From CAYRML01 sp050942825 (GTDB taxonomy: Bacteria > Bacillota > Dehalobacteriia > UBA4068): a stretch of DNA of 42,393 bases. Shown here in pieces: positions 23,732 to 31,814 of this stretch. Position 1 is the stretch's first letter. Every line of letters begins with the position of its first letter. A program made the position numbers and the translations under genes. The notes below the pieces were generated by a model, which was given only the letters and a program-made list of their open reading frames with translations, was not told the DNA's origin and did no database searches. The stretch lies in the NCBI GenBank assembly GCA_050942825.1, contig JBMNOA010000012.1, positions 1-42,393 on the forward strand, in the 5' to 3' direction.

Positions 23732-24466
23732 ATGTACGTAGAGAGAGATTATCGCCGCCAATTCGGCTTGGATCTTAAAACCTATTATTTGACTGTTAAA
23801 GAGACTGATTTGGCTATTTGTCTGCCGCAGGGATTCTGGTATGACAAATTGCAGCAAAAAATCTATGATTTAGTCAGTGGCTTGCGTGGGGATTTGGAAC
23901 ATTATATTGCCCTTGATGAGGAGTTTCTGCATACTCATCAGCCATATTCTGTCAGTCAGCAGGCACCTGCCATAGCAAAAGCGATGGCTGCGGCTGCTAA
24001 TAAAGCGGGTATTGGACCCATGTCTGCTGTAGCCGGGGCCTTTTCCCAGGCTGTAGGACAATTTCTTTTGCCCATAACAAAAGAAGTCGTGGTGGAAAAT
24101 GGCGGCGATATCTATATGGCCGGGCAAAAAGATCGCTTGGTAGGAATTTTTGCCGGCAACTCTCCTTTTAGCAATAAATTGGCTATTAAAATAAGTGCAC
24201 GTAATTTACCATTAGGTATTTGTACTTCTTCCGGTACTGTGGGGCCTTCTTTCAGTTATGGAGTAGCCGATGCGGCTGTGATCATTTCTCCGGATACGCT
24301 TTTGGCCGATGCTGTGGCTACGGCGGCAGGTAATTTGGTCCAAAGTCGTGACGATGTGGGAAAAGCCGCTGAATTTGCTATGAGTATACAGGGCATAACA
24401 GCAGTACTTATTATCAAAGATAATGCTATAGCAGCGGTAGGCGATATAGAACTAGCTCCTTTATGA
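23732..24466 (+). CDS. UPF0280 (COG2122) protein, ApbE-like
   Basis: This 244-residue protein has YVERDYRRQFGLDLKTYYL at its start, GIGPMSAVAGAFSQAVGQFLL in the middle and GICTSSGTVGPSFSYG later, all typical of UPF0280/COG2122, a family distantly related to the flavin transferase ApbE. In methanogens COG2122 co-occurs with the DUF39 and NIL-ferredoxin genes and was linked to the same homocysteine pathway. Here the three genes are contiguous. The start is ATG 23732 after AAGAGGTG; an in-frame GTG at 23726 lies within that site. No lipoprotein signal is seen, so it is cytoplasmic. Confidence 0.9.
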   Translation: MYVERDYRRQFGLDLKTYYLTVKETDLAICLPQGFWYDKLQQKIYDLVSGLRGDLEHYIALDEEFLHTHQPYSVSQQAPAIAKAMAAAANKAGIGPMSAVAGAFSQAVGQFLLPITKEVVVENGGDIYMAGQKDRLVGIFAGNSPFSNKLAIKISARNLPLGICTSSGTVGPSFSYGVADAAVIISPDTLLADAVATAAGNLVQSRDDVGKAAEFAMSIQGITAVLIIKDNAIAAVGDIELAPL

Positions 24467-24503
24467 TAATAATAGAGATAATAATAATTTAGGGGGATTT
24501 TAT

Positions 24504-25250
24504 ATGTCGGGACATTCAAAATGGGCCACCATCAAAAGAAAAAAATCAAAGATCGATGACGCTCGGGGCAAAATATTTACTAAAATTTCCAGAGAGATTA
24601 TGGTCGCTGTTAAACAAGGTGGACCCGACCCTGATGGCAATTTCCGTCTTAAACTATGTATACAAAAGGCCAAAGATAATAATATGCCCAATGAAAATAT
24701 TGCCCGCTGTATACAAAAGGCTGCCGGACAAATGGAATCCGACGCCTTTGAGGAATTTTTCTATGAAGGATATGGTGCAGGCGGAGTAGCTGTACTTTGT
24801 TCTATCCTGACTGATAGCCGTAACCGTACGGCAAGTGAAATTCGTTATATCTTTTCACGTAATAATGGTAATCTGGGGGAAACCGGTTGTGTATCCTGGA
24901 TGTTTGAAAGAAAAGGGCAAATGAACGTAGAATTAGCCGGAAAAGACGAAGATGATTTGATGATGTTGGCTTTGGAAGCCGGAGCAGACGATATAACAGT
25001 GGATGATGGTATAGCGGAAGTAATCACTCCCACAGATGCTTTGGAAAAAGTTCGGGAAAGCCTGATCGAAGCCGGTTATTCAGTTGTTGATCCGCAGATA
25101 ACTATGATCCCTTCTAACACTATAGAGATCAACGATATAGACCAAGCCAAGTCTTTGATGAAGCTCATCGATGCTTTGGAAGATAATGATGATGTTCAAG
25201 CCGTATATGCCAATTATGATATAGCCGATGAGATTATGGAACAATTATAA
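24504..25250 (+). CDS. YebC/PmpR-family protein
   Basis: This 248-residue protein starts MSGHSKWATIKRKKSK, the invariant YebC start, followed by FTKISREIMVAVKQGGPDP and, in the centre, the FYEGYGAGGVAVLC segment. Two functional lines are known in the family: DNA-binding regulators (PmpR) and translation factors that relieve proline-stretch stalling (YebC2/YeeI-type in Firmicutes). Sequence alone does not decide here. The ATG at 24504 follows TTAGGGGG. It ends at a strong terminator shared with the convergent small gene at 25302. Confidence 0.93.
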   Translation: MSGHSKWATIKRKKSKIDDARGKIFTKISREIMVAVKQGGPDPDGNFRLKLCIQKAKDNNMPNENIARCIQKAAGQMESDAFEEFFYEGYGAGGVAVLCSILTDSRNRTASEIRYIFSRNNGNLGETGCVSWMFERKGQMNVELAGKDEDDLMMLALEAGADDITVDDGIAEVITPTDALEKVRESLIEAGYSVVDPQITMIPSNTIEINDIDQAKSLMKLIDALEDNDDVQAVYANYDIADEIMEQL

Positions 25251-25267
25251 GGTTCCAAAAAAAATAA

Positions 25268-25300
25268 GCCTTAAAAGACGCAGGTCTTTTAAGGCTTTGT
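25268..25300. terminator. Bidirectional terminator after yebC
   Basis: The perfect 12-bp stem GCCTTAAAAGAC/GTCTTTTAAGGC has a GCAG loop. T-rich tails lie on the + side (TTTGTTTT) and on the - side. Confidence 0.8.
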
Positions 25301-25301
25301 T

Positions 25302-25520
25302 TTAGTGATTGAGAAAATTAAGTCTATCTAACATATCCCCATCGGGCAAATCTATTTCCAAAACCCAAAAAAGCGTTTCCAATTTATCTACCAAGGAAAA
25401 AATAATTAAATCAATATCAGGGGATAGAGTATTATCATAAGAATCCTTTTCTTTAATAGCCACAGCTAATTGTTGTTTATATGTATTGGCTTTTTGCACA
25501 ATTTCTCTTTGGGTTTTCAA
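25302..25520 (-). CDS. Small hypothetical protein
   Basis: This is a 72-residue protein not recognised as any family. It looks mainly helical: a basic start (MKTQREIVQKANTYKQQ), an amphipathic middle, and a hydrophobic stretch (DLIIFSLVDKLETLFWVL) that is too charged for a membrane helix. The start is probably TTG at 25520, about 10 bases after a good GGAGGTG site; no in-frame ATG alternative was found. The clear ribosome site and the shared terminator at its 3' end support it as a real gene. Function is unknown. Confidence 0.55.
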   Translation of the reverse strand: MKTQREIVQKANTYKQQLAVAIKEKDSYDNTLSPDIDLIIFSLVDKLETLFWVLEIDLPDGDMLDRLNFLNH

Positions 25521-25754
25521 GGATGCATCACCTCCGAAAGGCTATACTAGATTTTATTAATTAAGAAGGTTTTTTGTGTATAATATGGCAAGGAAAATAT
25601 GCCTAAAAAATATTTTGGTTAAAATATTTTTTTTAAATGCTTGCTAATTTTATTCCTTTTTGATAAAATACTATAGTATCTATAATACAAGATAGGTTAA
25701 AGTCTGTTATGTGTATTTTTACTCATAGCAGTTTATGCTAGAAGGAGGTATACC
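25521..25754. other. AT-rich intergenic region upstream of rpmB
   Basis: This gap separates the divergent 72-residue gene and rpmB. It holds an AT-only inverted repeat AAAAAATATTTT/AAAATATTTTTTT (25605-25633) and a possible rpmB promoter TTGATA (25660-25665)-15 bp-TATAAT (25681-25686), whose spacer is short. A 20-codon ATG frame at about 25586 has no ribosome site and is not called. Confidence 0.45.
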
Positions 25755-25943
25755 ATGGCTAAATGTGAAATATGCGGTAAAACGGTACAAACAGGGATGA
25801 GCGTCAGCCACTCCCATATCCGTAATAAAAGAAAATGGAAACCCAATCTGCAAACAGTCCGTGCGATCGTTAATGGATCTCCAAAAAAAGTTACTGCTTG
25901 TACTCGTTGTTTAAGATCCGGAAAAGTTCAAAGAGCTATCTAA
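25755..25943 (+). CDS. rpmB: 50S ribosomal protein L28
   Basis: This is a 62-residue basic protein: MAKCEICGKTVQTGMSVSHS, then NKRKWKPNLQTVRA and CTRCLRSGKVQRAI. Both CxxC pairs (CEICGK and CTRC) are present, so this is the zinc-binding (C+) form of L28 rather than the cysteine-free form expressed under zinc limitation. The ATG at 25755 follows GAAGGAGGTATACC. As in Bacillus it precedes yloU, yloV and recG, although a terminator separates it from yloU. Confidence 0.97.
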   Translation: MAKCEICGKTVQTGMSVSHSHIRNKRKWKPNLQTVRAIVNGSPKKVTACTRCLRSGKVQRAI

Positions 25944-25957
25944 ATCTATTAACTACG

Positions 25958-25985
25958 AAAAGCGCTTTTGAGCGCTTTTTTTCTT
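25958..25985 (+). terminator. Terminator after rpmB
   Basis: The AAAAGCGCT/AGCGCTTTT stem has a TTTG loop and is followed by a T-rich tail. Confidence 0.8.
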
Positions 25986-26138
25986 TATGCACAGCTATTT
26001 TAGTTGCATTTGTCGAAACATGTATCCTGTCAAAAATAAAAAAAGGTTTAATATTAAGCCTAATTGAGATATAATATACTTATATCTATTTTCAACTTAC
26101 CGTTTGTTGGTTGATTCGTATGGAGGGAGGTTTGTAAA

Positions 26139-26498
26139 TTGGGTAAAGTAGTAATGGGTAAATATGGCAAGATCATTATCAGCAAAGAAGTTATTGCAAA
26201 ATTGGCCGGTATCGCGGCTACGGAATGTTTTGGTATTGTCGGTATGGTCTCTTCTCATATTTTTAGTGATGGTATTGCAGAAATCTTGGGAAAAGAAGCC
26301 CTCTCCAAAGGTGTGGATGTAATTATAAAAGAGAATTCTGTAAGAATAAAAGTTAATATTGTGGTCGGTTACGGCATAAGCATTTCTGTTATAGCCAGAA
26401 ATGTCATGGATCATGTTAAATATACTGTAGAAAAATATGTCGGTACGGCAGTCGATTATGTTGACGTCAACATACAAGGTGTTCGTGTTGTTGACTAA
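26139..26498 (+). CDS. Asp23/Gls24 family protein (YloU-like)
   Basis: This is a 119-residue Asp23/Gls24 (DUF322) protein. GKIIISKEVIAKLAGIAATECFGIVGM is the signature N-terminal part, and VRIKVNIVVGYGISISVIARNV with YVDVNIQGVRV completes it. The family forms membrane-associated scaffolds in some cocci and is linked to envelope homeostasis. As yloU it is paired with yloV in most Firmicutes. The start is probably TTG 26139, 8 bases after GGAGGGAGG; an internal ATG at 26154 is less well placed. It sits 15 bases before the next gene and is cotranscribed with it. A plausible -10 (TATAAT at 26070-26075) lies upstream. Confidence 0.9.
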   Translation: MGKVVMGKYGKIIISKEVIAKLAGIAATECFGIVGMVSSHIFSDGIAEILGKEALSKGVDVIIKENSVRIKVNIVVGYGISISVIARNVMDHVKYTVEKYVGTAVDYVDVNIQGVRVVD

Positions 26499-26513
26499 AA
26501 AGGGGTGGCAATA

Positions 26514-28157
26514 TTGGAATTGAAAAAGATGAGCGCAGCCCAATTAGCCGGCTTTTTGTGCAATGGCAGCGCTTTACTAGAGATAAAAAAAGAAGAAGTT
26601 AATGCTTTGAATATCTTCCCTGTTCCTGATGGAGATACCGGGACTAATATGTTTTTGACCATTAATTCCGCGGTGAAAAACATCAAAGCCGACCAGCATC
26701 AAGATATAGCCCATGTGATGCAAGATTTTTCTATGGGAGCTTTGATGGGGGCAAGAGGTAATTCTGGCGTTATTTTATCACAAATGTTTAGGGGGTTTGG
26801 CCAAAGCATCAGTGGCAAAGATGAACTTACTGCCATAGATTTTGCAAAAGCTTTGCAAAAAGGTGTAGACCTCTCTTATAAATCTGTAATGAAACCGGTC
26901 GAAGGCACGATCTTAACTGTCTTTAAAGATTTTGCCGCTGCAGCTATCAGTTATGCTAAAGAAGATGATGATATTATTGCCATGCTGGAAGCATCTTTAG
27001 CAGCAGGTGAGAAGTCGCTTGCTAACACGCCCAATATTTTGCCTGTCTTAAAGCAGGCAGGGGTAGTCGATGCCGGTGGCAAAGGTATCTTGATCATCTT
27101 TGAAGGCGGTCTGCACTACCTTAAAGGCCAAGAAAGTCTTGAACAACATATTAGCGCAGGCACTATTAAAGAAGACAAAATTGCGGCCTCAGCTATAAAT
27201 GATTTATCTGATATAGTCTATGCTTATTGCACGGAATTGCTTATTAAAGGCCATGATTTGCCAGCTGAGGAGATCAGAGCCAGACTCTCTCAAGAGCCTG
27301 AAGGAGATTCGCTTTTGGTGGTGGGTACCCAAGATATGATTAAAATTCATATCCATACCAATGACCCCGGTAATGTTTTGCAATATGCCACCGAATGGGG
27401 CAGCCTCCATGATATTAAAATTGAAAATATGCGCGATCAATATGAGGATCTGCCAAAAGAAGATTCTGCTGGAAAAATCCAGGGAGAAGATAGCAATAAA
27501 TCAGTCAGTGCCGTTTTAGCTGTCTGTTCCGGTGATGGCATAGCCGAAATTTTTGGTAGTATGGGTGCCTTTGTACTGGAAGGTGGACAAACTATGAATC
27601 CCAGCGCCGAAGAAATTTTGAATTCCGTTAATAATATCGCGGCCGAAGAAATAATTATACTGCCTAATAACAAAAACATTATTTTGGCGGCTCAACAAGC
27701 ACAAAAATTGATCGATAAGCCCGTATATGTGGTGGAAAGTAAATTTATTACTCAGGGGCTAGCCTCTATGATGGCTTTTAACCCGGATGAACATGCTGAT
27801 GCTATCTTTGAGGAGATGAAAGAAGCAGCTCAAGCTATAAAATCAGCTGAGATTACTTATGCTGTACGTAAATCCAATTATGATGGCATCGATATTGAAA
27901 AAGATGATATTTTAGCTCTGAGCGAGGGTAAGATAGCGGCCAATGGCAAAGAGTTACTGCCGACTTTATTGCGATTATTAGATCAGATCATTGATAATGA
28001 AAATGATAATATTATCACCCTGTTTTATGGTAATGACCTTTCTGAGCAACAGGCTCAAGAAGCTGTTGCCGCAGTCCAGGAAAAATTCCCTCATATAGAA
28101 GTTGATTATTATTATGGTGGGCAGCCGCTCTACTATTTCCTTATTTCCATCGAATAA
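26514..28157 (+). CDS. FakA/YloV-like kinase (DhaL plus DegV-linked domains)
   Basis: This ~547-residue protein has an N-terminal DhaL (dihydroxyacetone kinase L) domain with the ADP/Mg loop NIFPVPDGDTGTNMFLT and GARGNSGVILSQ. Next come a FakA central domain and a C-terminal DegV-like domain (~310-547; IILPNNKNIILAAQQA, ALSEGKIA). FakA transfers phosphate from ATP to fatty acids held by a FakB protein, feeding exogenous or recycled fatty acids into phospholipid synthesis. No fakB is in the window. The start is TTG 26514, 5 bases after AGGGGTGG. An in-frame GTG at 26505 lies within that site. Confidence 0.92.
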   Translation: MELKKMSAAQLAGFLCNGSALLEIKKEEVNALNIFPVPDGDTGTNMFLTINSAVKNIKADQHQDIAHVMQDFSMGALMGARGNSGVILSQMFRGFGQSISGKDELTAIDFAKALQKGVDLSYKSVMKPVEGTILTVFKDFAAAAISYAKEDDDIIAMLEASLAAGEKSLANTPNILPVLKQAGVVDAGGKGILIIFEGGLHYLKGQESLEQHISAGTIKEDKIAASAINDLSDIVYAYCTELLIKGHDLPAEEIRARLSQEPEGDSLLVVGTQDMIKIHIHTNDPGNVLQYATEWGSLHDIKIENMRDQYEDLPKEDSAGKIQGEDSNKSVSAVLAVCSGDGIAEIFGSMGAFVLEGGQTMNPSAEEILNSVNNIAAEEIIILPNNKNIILAAQQAQKLIDKPVYVVESKFITQGLASMMAFNPDEHADAIFEEMKEAAQAIKSAEITYAVRKSNYDGIDIEKDDILALSEGKIAANGKELLPTLLRLLDQIIDNENDNIITLFYGNDLSEQQAQEAVAAVQEKFPHIEVDYYYGGQPLYYFLISIE

Positions 28158-28164
28158 AAGCTCA

Positions 28165-28195
28165 AGCCCTTTTGGTCCTGCCAAAAGGGCTTTTT
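28165..28195 (+). terminator. Terminator after the FakA-like gene
   Basis: The 11-bp stem AGCCCTTTTGG/CCAAAAGGGCT is followed by TTTTT. recG begins just after, so recG needs its own promoter or read-through. Confidence 0.85.
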
Positions 28196-28216
28196 AGTAA
28201 AGCCTGAGGTATGATT

Positions 28217-30511
28217 ATGGATATAAAAAGCTTATTGCTCAAAGAAATAAAATCCTCTTTTAACGATAGTTCAGTTTTTGGCGGTTTTTCTGCTTATCTT
28301 GCGGATTGGGCTGCAGATAATGATTTAGAGAACTGGCAAAAATTGGCCGTTGATTACAGCAATTCATCTCTTGACCAGAGGCCTCAGATCATGAAGAAAA
28401 TGCAGGAATTGGCCGAGGCATTACAATTGCCAAAAACTGAAACAGAGCCCAAAGAAGCATTAAGCGGTCATAAGCTGGCGGCATCTTTAGAGATGCCTAT
28501 TCAGTATATGAAAAACGTTGGTCCCAAGAGAGCAGCGCTTTTTCGGCGTTTGGGTATAAATAATATTAATGATTTGCTGGTTTTTTTCCCCAGGGATTAT
28601 CAGGACAGGCGTTTCGTAACACCTATCATGCAATTACAGATAGGAGAGACAGCCCATATTCGAGGACAAATAGTCAAGGTAGATATTTTGCGTCCTAAAA
28701 CGCGGTTGGTAATTTTTAAAGTATGGCTCAAGGATGATGGCGGCTTGATCCCTGCTGTGTGGTTTAATCAAAGCTTTTTGGAAAAAGAGTTGAGAATAGG
28801 GCGGCAGGTTTTGGTTTGCGGTAAAGTTGAGAGAAAATATCAGCAAATAGAAATATTGGTTCAAGATTATGAATTTATTGATGACCCGAATAATTGGCGG
28901 CCAGCGATTGTGCCTGTTTATCGCACTACAGAAAGGCTCAATCAAAAATCTCTGCGCAAAATCATTGCCTCAGCCTGGGCCAAATATGGTAAGTTGCTAG
29001 AAGAGGTATTACCACAGGAGATCATTGATAAAAGAAGTCTGATGTCTAGGCAAAAAGCCATCCAATATATGCATTTTCCTCCTTCTTTTGAAGAACAGGA
29101 GCAGGCTCGTTTGCGTTTGGCTTATGAAGAATTGTTAATATTGCAATTAGCTATTTTATCCAATGGAAATATCGAAAAAAAAGCCGGTATCCGCCATAAA
29201 AATGACAGTGTAATTTTAGAAAATTTTTATCAAGCTTTGCCTTTTATGCCGACTGCTGCACAAACAAGGGTAATAAAGGAAGTTTTTGACGATATGGAAT
29301 CACCGCCGGTTATGACTCGTTTAGTGCAGGGGGATGTAGGGTCCGGCAAAACTGTGGTAGCCGCTGCAGCCTTATATAAGAGCTGTGCCGGCGGTTGGCA
29401 GGGAGCCTTGATGGCGCCTACTGAGATATTGGCTCAGCAGCATTATATTAGCTTGGAGGCACTTTTACATGGTTTAGGTATAAAAACAGCTCTTTTTACA
29501 GGCAGTATCAAAGGCCATGCCAGAAAAGAACTTTTGCAACAGGTGGCCAGCGGACAAATAGATGTAGTGATTGGTACTCATACGCTAATTCAAGAAGGGG
29601 TTGATTTTGCTCGTTTGGGTATTGTCATCACTGATGAACAGCATCGCTTTGGTGTGATGCAAAGAACAGCTTTGCAGCAAAAAGGGGCCTGTCCCGATAT
29701 TTTAGTGATGACTGCAACGCCCATCCCGCGAACCTTGGCCCTAACACTCTATGGCGATTTGGATTTGTCTGTAATCGATGAACTGCCTCCGGGACGTAAA
29801 GAGATCAAGACCTATGCTGTAAATTATGATTATGAAAAAAGGGTCTTTGATTTCTTGGAAAAAGAGATGCAGGTAGGTAGACAAGTCTTTATTGTTTGCC
29901 CCTTGGTTGAAGAATCGGAAAAAATGGATTTGCAAAGCGCTGTGGAATTAGCTGATTTGTTGCAAAATAAAATCTTTAGGCATCGGCGCATAGCTTTGAT
30001 GCATGGGCGCATGAAAGCAGCCGAGAAGGCGCAAATTATGGATGATTTTCGCAAAAAGAAGGCTGATATATTAGTTTCCACGACAGTTATTGAAGTAGGC
30101 ATCAATATACCTAATGCAACTGTTATGCTGGTGCGTGACGCCGAGCGTTTTGGCCTCTCGCAATTACATCAATTAAGAGGCCGGATAGGACGAGGCAGTG
30201 AGCAATCATATTGCATTTTGATGCACAATGCTCATAGTGAGATAGCCAAGGCCCGGATGAAGATTATGAGTGAAAGCGCTGATGGCTTTAAGATAGCCGA
30301 GGCTGACTTGCGGCTGCGGGGTCCGGGTGAATTTTTTGGCACCAAACAGCATGGGCTGCCGGAGCTAAAAACAGCCGACCTTTTTCGTGACGGCAAATTA
30401 CTGGAGCAGGCCAGGCAAGATGCTATTGAGCTTTTACCTCGTTTGGCTACCGATAGTCAATTAAGTTACCTGGCTGCAAAATTGGAAGAAAAGATTCAGC
30501 TTATAAATTGA
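28217..30511 (+). CDS. recG: ATP-dependent DNA helicase RecG
   Basis: RecG remodels stalled replication forks and Holliday junctions. The 764-residue protein has an N-terminal wedge/OB-fold domain (~75-250; NVGPKRAALFRRLGINNINDLL). Helicase motifs follow: Walker A GDVGSGKTVVAAAA (~378), the DEQH box ITDEQHRFG (~475), TATPIPRT, and RGRIGRGSEQSYC (~655). The C-terminal LRLRGPGEFFGTKQHGLPEL is conserved. The start is ATG 28217, 6 bases after TGAGGT; an ATG at 28211 abuts the site. Synteny with rpmB-yloU-yloV supports it. Confidence 0.97.
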   Translation: MDIKSLLLKEIKSSFNDSSVFGGFSAYLADWAADNDLENWQKLAVDYSNSSLDQRPQIMKKMQELAEALQLPKTETEPKEALSGHKLAASLEMPIQYMKNVGPKRAALFRRLGINNINDLLVFFPRDYQDRRFVTPIMQLQIGETAHIRGQIVKVDILRPKTRLVIFKVWLKDDGGLIPAVWFNQSFLEKELRIGRQVLVCGKVERKYQQIEILVQDYEFIDDPNNWRPAIVPVYRTTERLNQKSLRKIIASAWAKYGKLLEEVLPQEIIDKRSLMSRQKAIQYMHFPPSFEEQEQARLRLAYEELLILQLAILSNGNIEKKAGIRHKNDSVILENFYQALPFMPTAAQTRVIKEVFDDMESPPVMTRLVQGDVGSGKTVVAAAALYKSCAGGWQGALMAPTEILAQQHYISLEALLHGLGIKTALFTGSIKGHARKELLQQVASGQIDVVIGTHTLIQEGVDFARLGIVITDEQHRFGVMQRTALQQKGACPDILVMTATPIPRTLALTLYGDLDLSVIDELPPGRKEIKTYAVNYDYEKRVFDFLEKEMQVGRQVFIVCPLVEESEKMDLQSAVELADLLQNKIFRHRRIALMHGRMKAAEKAQIMDDFRKKKADILVSTTVIEVGINIPNATVMLVRDAERFGLSQLHQLRGRIGRGSEQSYCILMHNAHSEIAKARMKIMSESADGFKIAEADLRLRGPGEFFGTKQHGLPELKTADLFRDGKLLEQARQDAIELLPRLATDSQLSYLAAKLEEKIQLIN

Positions 30512-30542
30512 TATCATCACAAAGCAAATTGGAGTAGAAAGC

Positions 30543-31814
30543 ATGAATTTGATTATCAAGAAGATAGGCAGATTTGTGGAAGAGAATTTGGAAAATGAGC
30601 CTCTAAAGGTGCGCCGCCTCTTAAAAGCGGCCTATAAAGTCAGTGGTTGGCAGATGAAATATCTACCTGAGCGCCATTTTTCTCCCTCTGAAAAAGATTT
30701 AGCCGTAATCTGTAACAAAGCTATTCAACAACCACTGCGAGATCCGCAAAATTCCGCTATCGTAAATGTATTTTTACCTTGCGGTATTTTGTATGCCATG
30801 GACATAATGCCATATTTTACAGAGGGACTGGCCGGGTATTTAAACGGCGCTGGTTGTGACCGGGCTTTTATTGAATATGCTGAAAAATCTGGTATACCAA
30901 AAAGCTATTGTTCCTATCATAAAATCCTTTTAGGTGCGGCATTATCTGGTTTTTTGCCTAAACCGCTTTGTGTCTTGAATACTTCTTTGGCTTGTGATGC
31001 CAATAACGTAACATTCAGGACTCTTGCTCAACATTACGGTGTGCCGCAGTATGTTATCGATGTTCCCAGTGAGCATAATCAAGAGACTACGTACTATGTG
31101 GCCCAACAATTGAGGCAAATGACCGTATTTCTAGAAGATATCACAGGAAAAAAATTAGATGATGAAAGACTGATTCAAACAATCAAGAGGGAAAACCACT
31201 CTCTGAGACTTTACAAGTCTTTTTTGCGAGAGCTGGCCGCAAAAGAGCTGCCCAATAATTTCACCTCGGAAATGTATCGCATCTTTGTTACTCATATCCT
31301 CTTAGGTACCAAAGGGGCACAATCCTATTTTGCTCGCTTACTGAAAGAAGCTGAAAAAGCACCGCCCGCTCAAGGTAAGTTGCGTATTTTATGGGTACAT
31401 TCTTTACCATACTGGCAGCGCTCCTTAAGCAGCCTATTTAAGCTTAGCGATCGTTACCAGCTTTTATGCTGTGATCTTAATTTTGATTGTTTGCTAGAAA
31501 TAGATGAAGAAAATATTTATGAGGGATTGGCTCATAAGCTGTTATCCAATGCTTTGGGTGGGAAGATTAACAGAAGGGCCGACAAATTGCTGGAGATGTC
31601 CAGACAGCTACGCGCCGACGGAGTAATCTATTTTTGCCATTGGGGCTGTAAAAACACCTTGGGTGGAGCGCAATTTGTCAAGGACCGGCTGCAAGAGGCT
31701 GCAGTGCCGGTGCTGATTTTGGATGGTGACGGCTGTGACAGAAATAACGTTAATGATGGTCAGATGCTCACACGCTTGCAGGCTTTTCTGGAAATGTTGG
31801 AGGGGAAAAGATGA
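30543..31814 (+). CDS. 2-hydroxyacyl-CoA dehydratase-type component (HgdB/BcrC/DCCP superfamily)
   Basis: This is a 423-residue protein of the 2-hydroxyglutaryl-CoA dehydratase D-component family (HGD-D). Cysteines are placed as in this Fe-S family: NVFLPCGILY (Cys80), SYCSYHK (Cys123), LACDANN (Cys151) and YFCHWGCK (Cys365, Cys369). The C-terminal ILDGDGCD plus GQMLTRLQAFLEML is the standard ending. Members bind a [4Fe-4S] or a double-cubane [8Fe-9S] cluster and receive electrons from an ATP-driven activator, here fused to the next protein. No acyl-CoA genes (CoA-transferase, acyl-CoA dehydrogenase) lie nearby, so the substrate is unknown. The stop overlaps the next start (ATGA), so the two proteins probably form one complex. 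Confidence 0.85.
   Translation: MNLIIKKIGRFVEENLENEPLKVRRLLKAAYKVSGWQMKYLPERHFSPSEKDLAVICNKAIQQPLRDPQNSAIVNVFLPCGILYAMDIMPYFTEGLAGYLNGAGCDRAFIEYAEKSGIPKSYCSYHKILLGAALSGFLPKPLCVLNTSLACDANNVTFRTLAQHYGVPQYVIDVPSEHNQETTYYVAQQLRQMTVFLEDITGKKLDDERLIQTIKRENHSLRLYKSFLRELAAKELPNNFTSEMYRIFVTHILLGTKGAQSYFARLLKEAEKAPPAQGKLRILWVHSLPYWQRSLSSLFKLSDRYQLLCCDLNFDCLLEIDEENIYEGLAHKLLSNALGGKINRRADKLLEMSRQLRADGVIYFCHWGCKNTLGGAQFVKDRLQEAAVPVLILDGDGCDRNNVNDGQMLTRLQAFLEMLEGKR

Noticed and set aside
25586..25648. 20-codon ATG frame upstream of rpmB
   Set aside because: There is no ribosome site, and it overlaps an AT-only inverted repeat.
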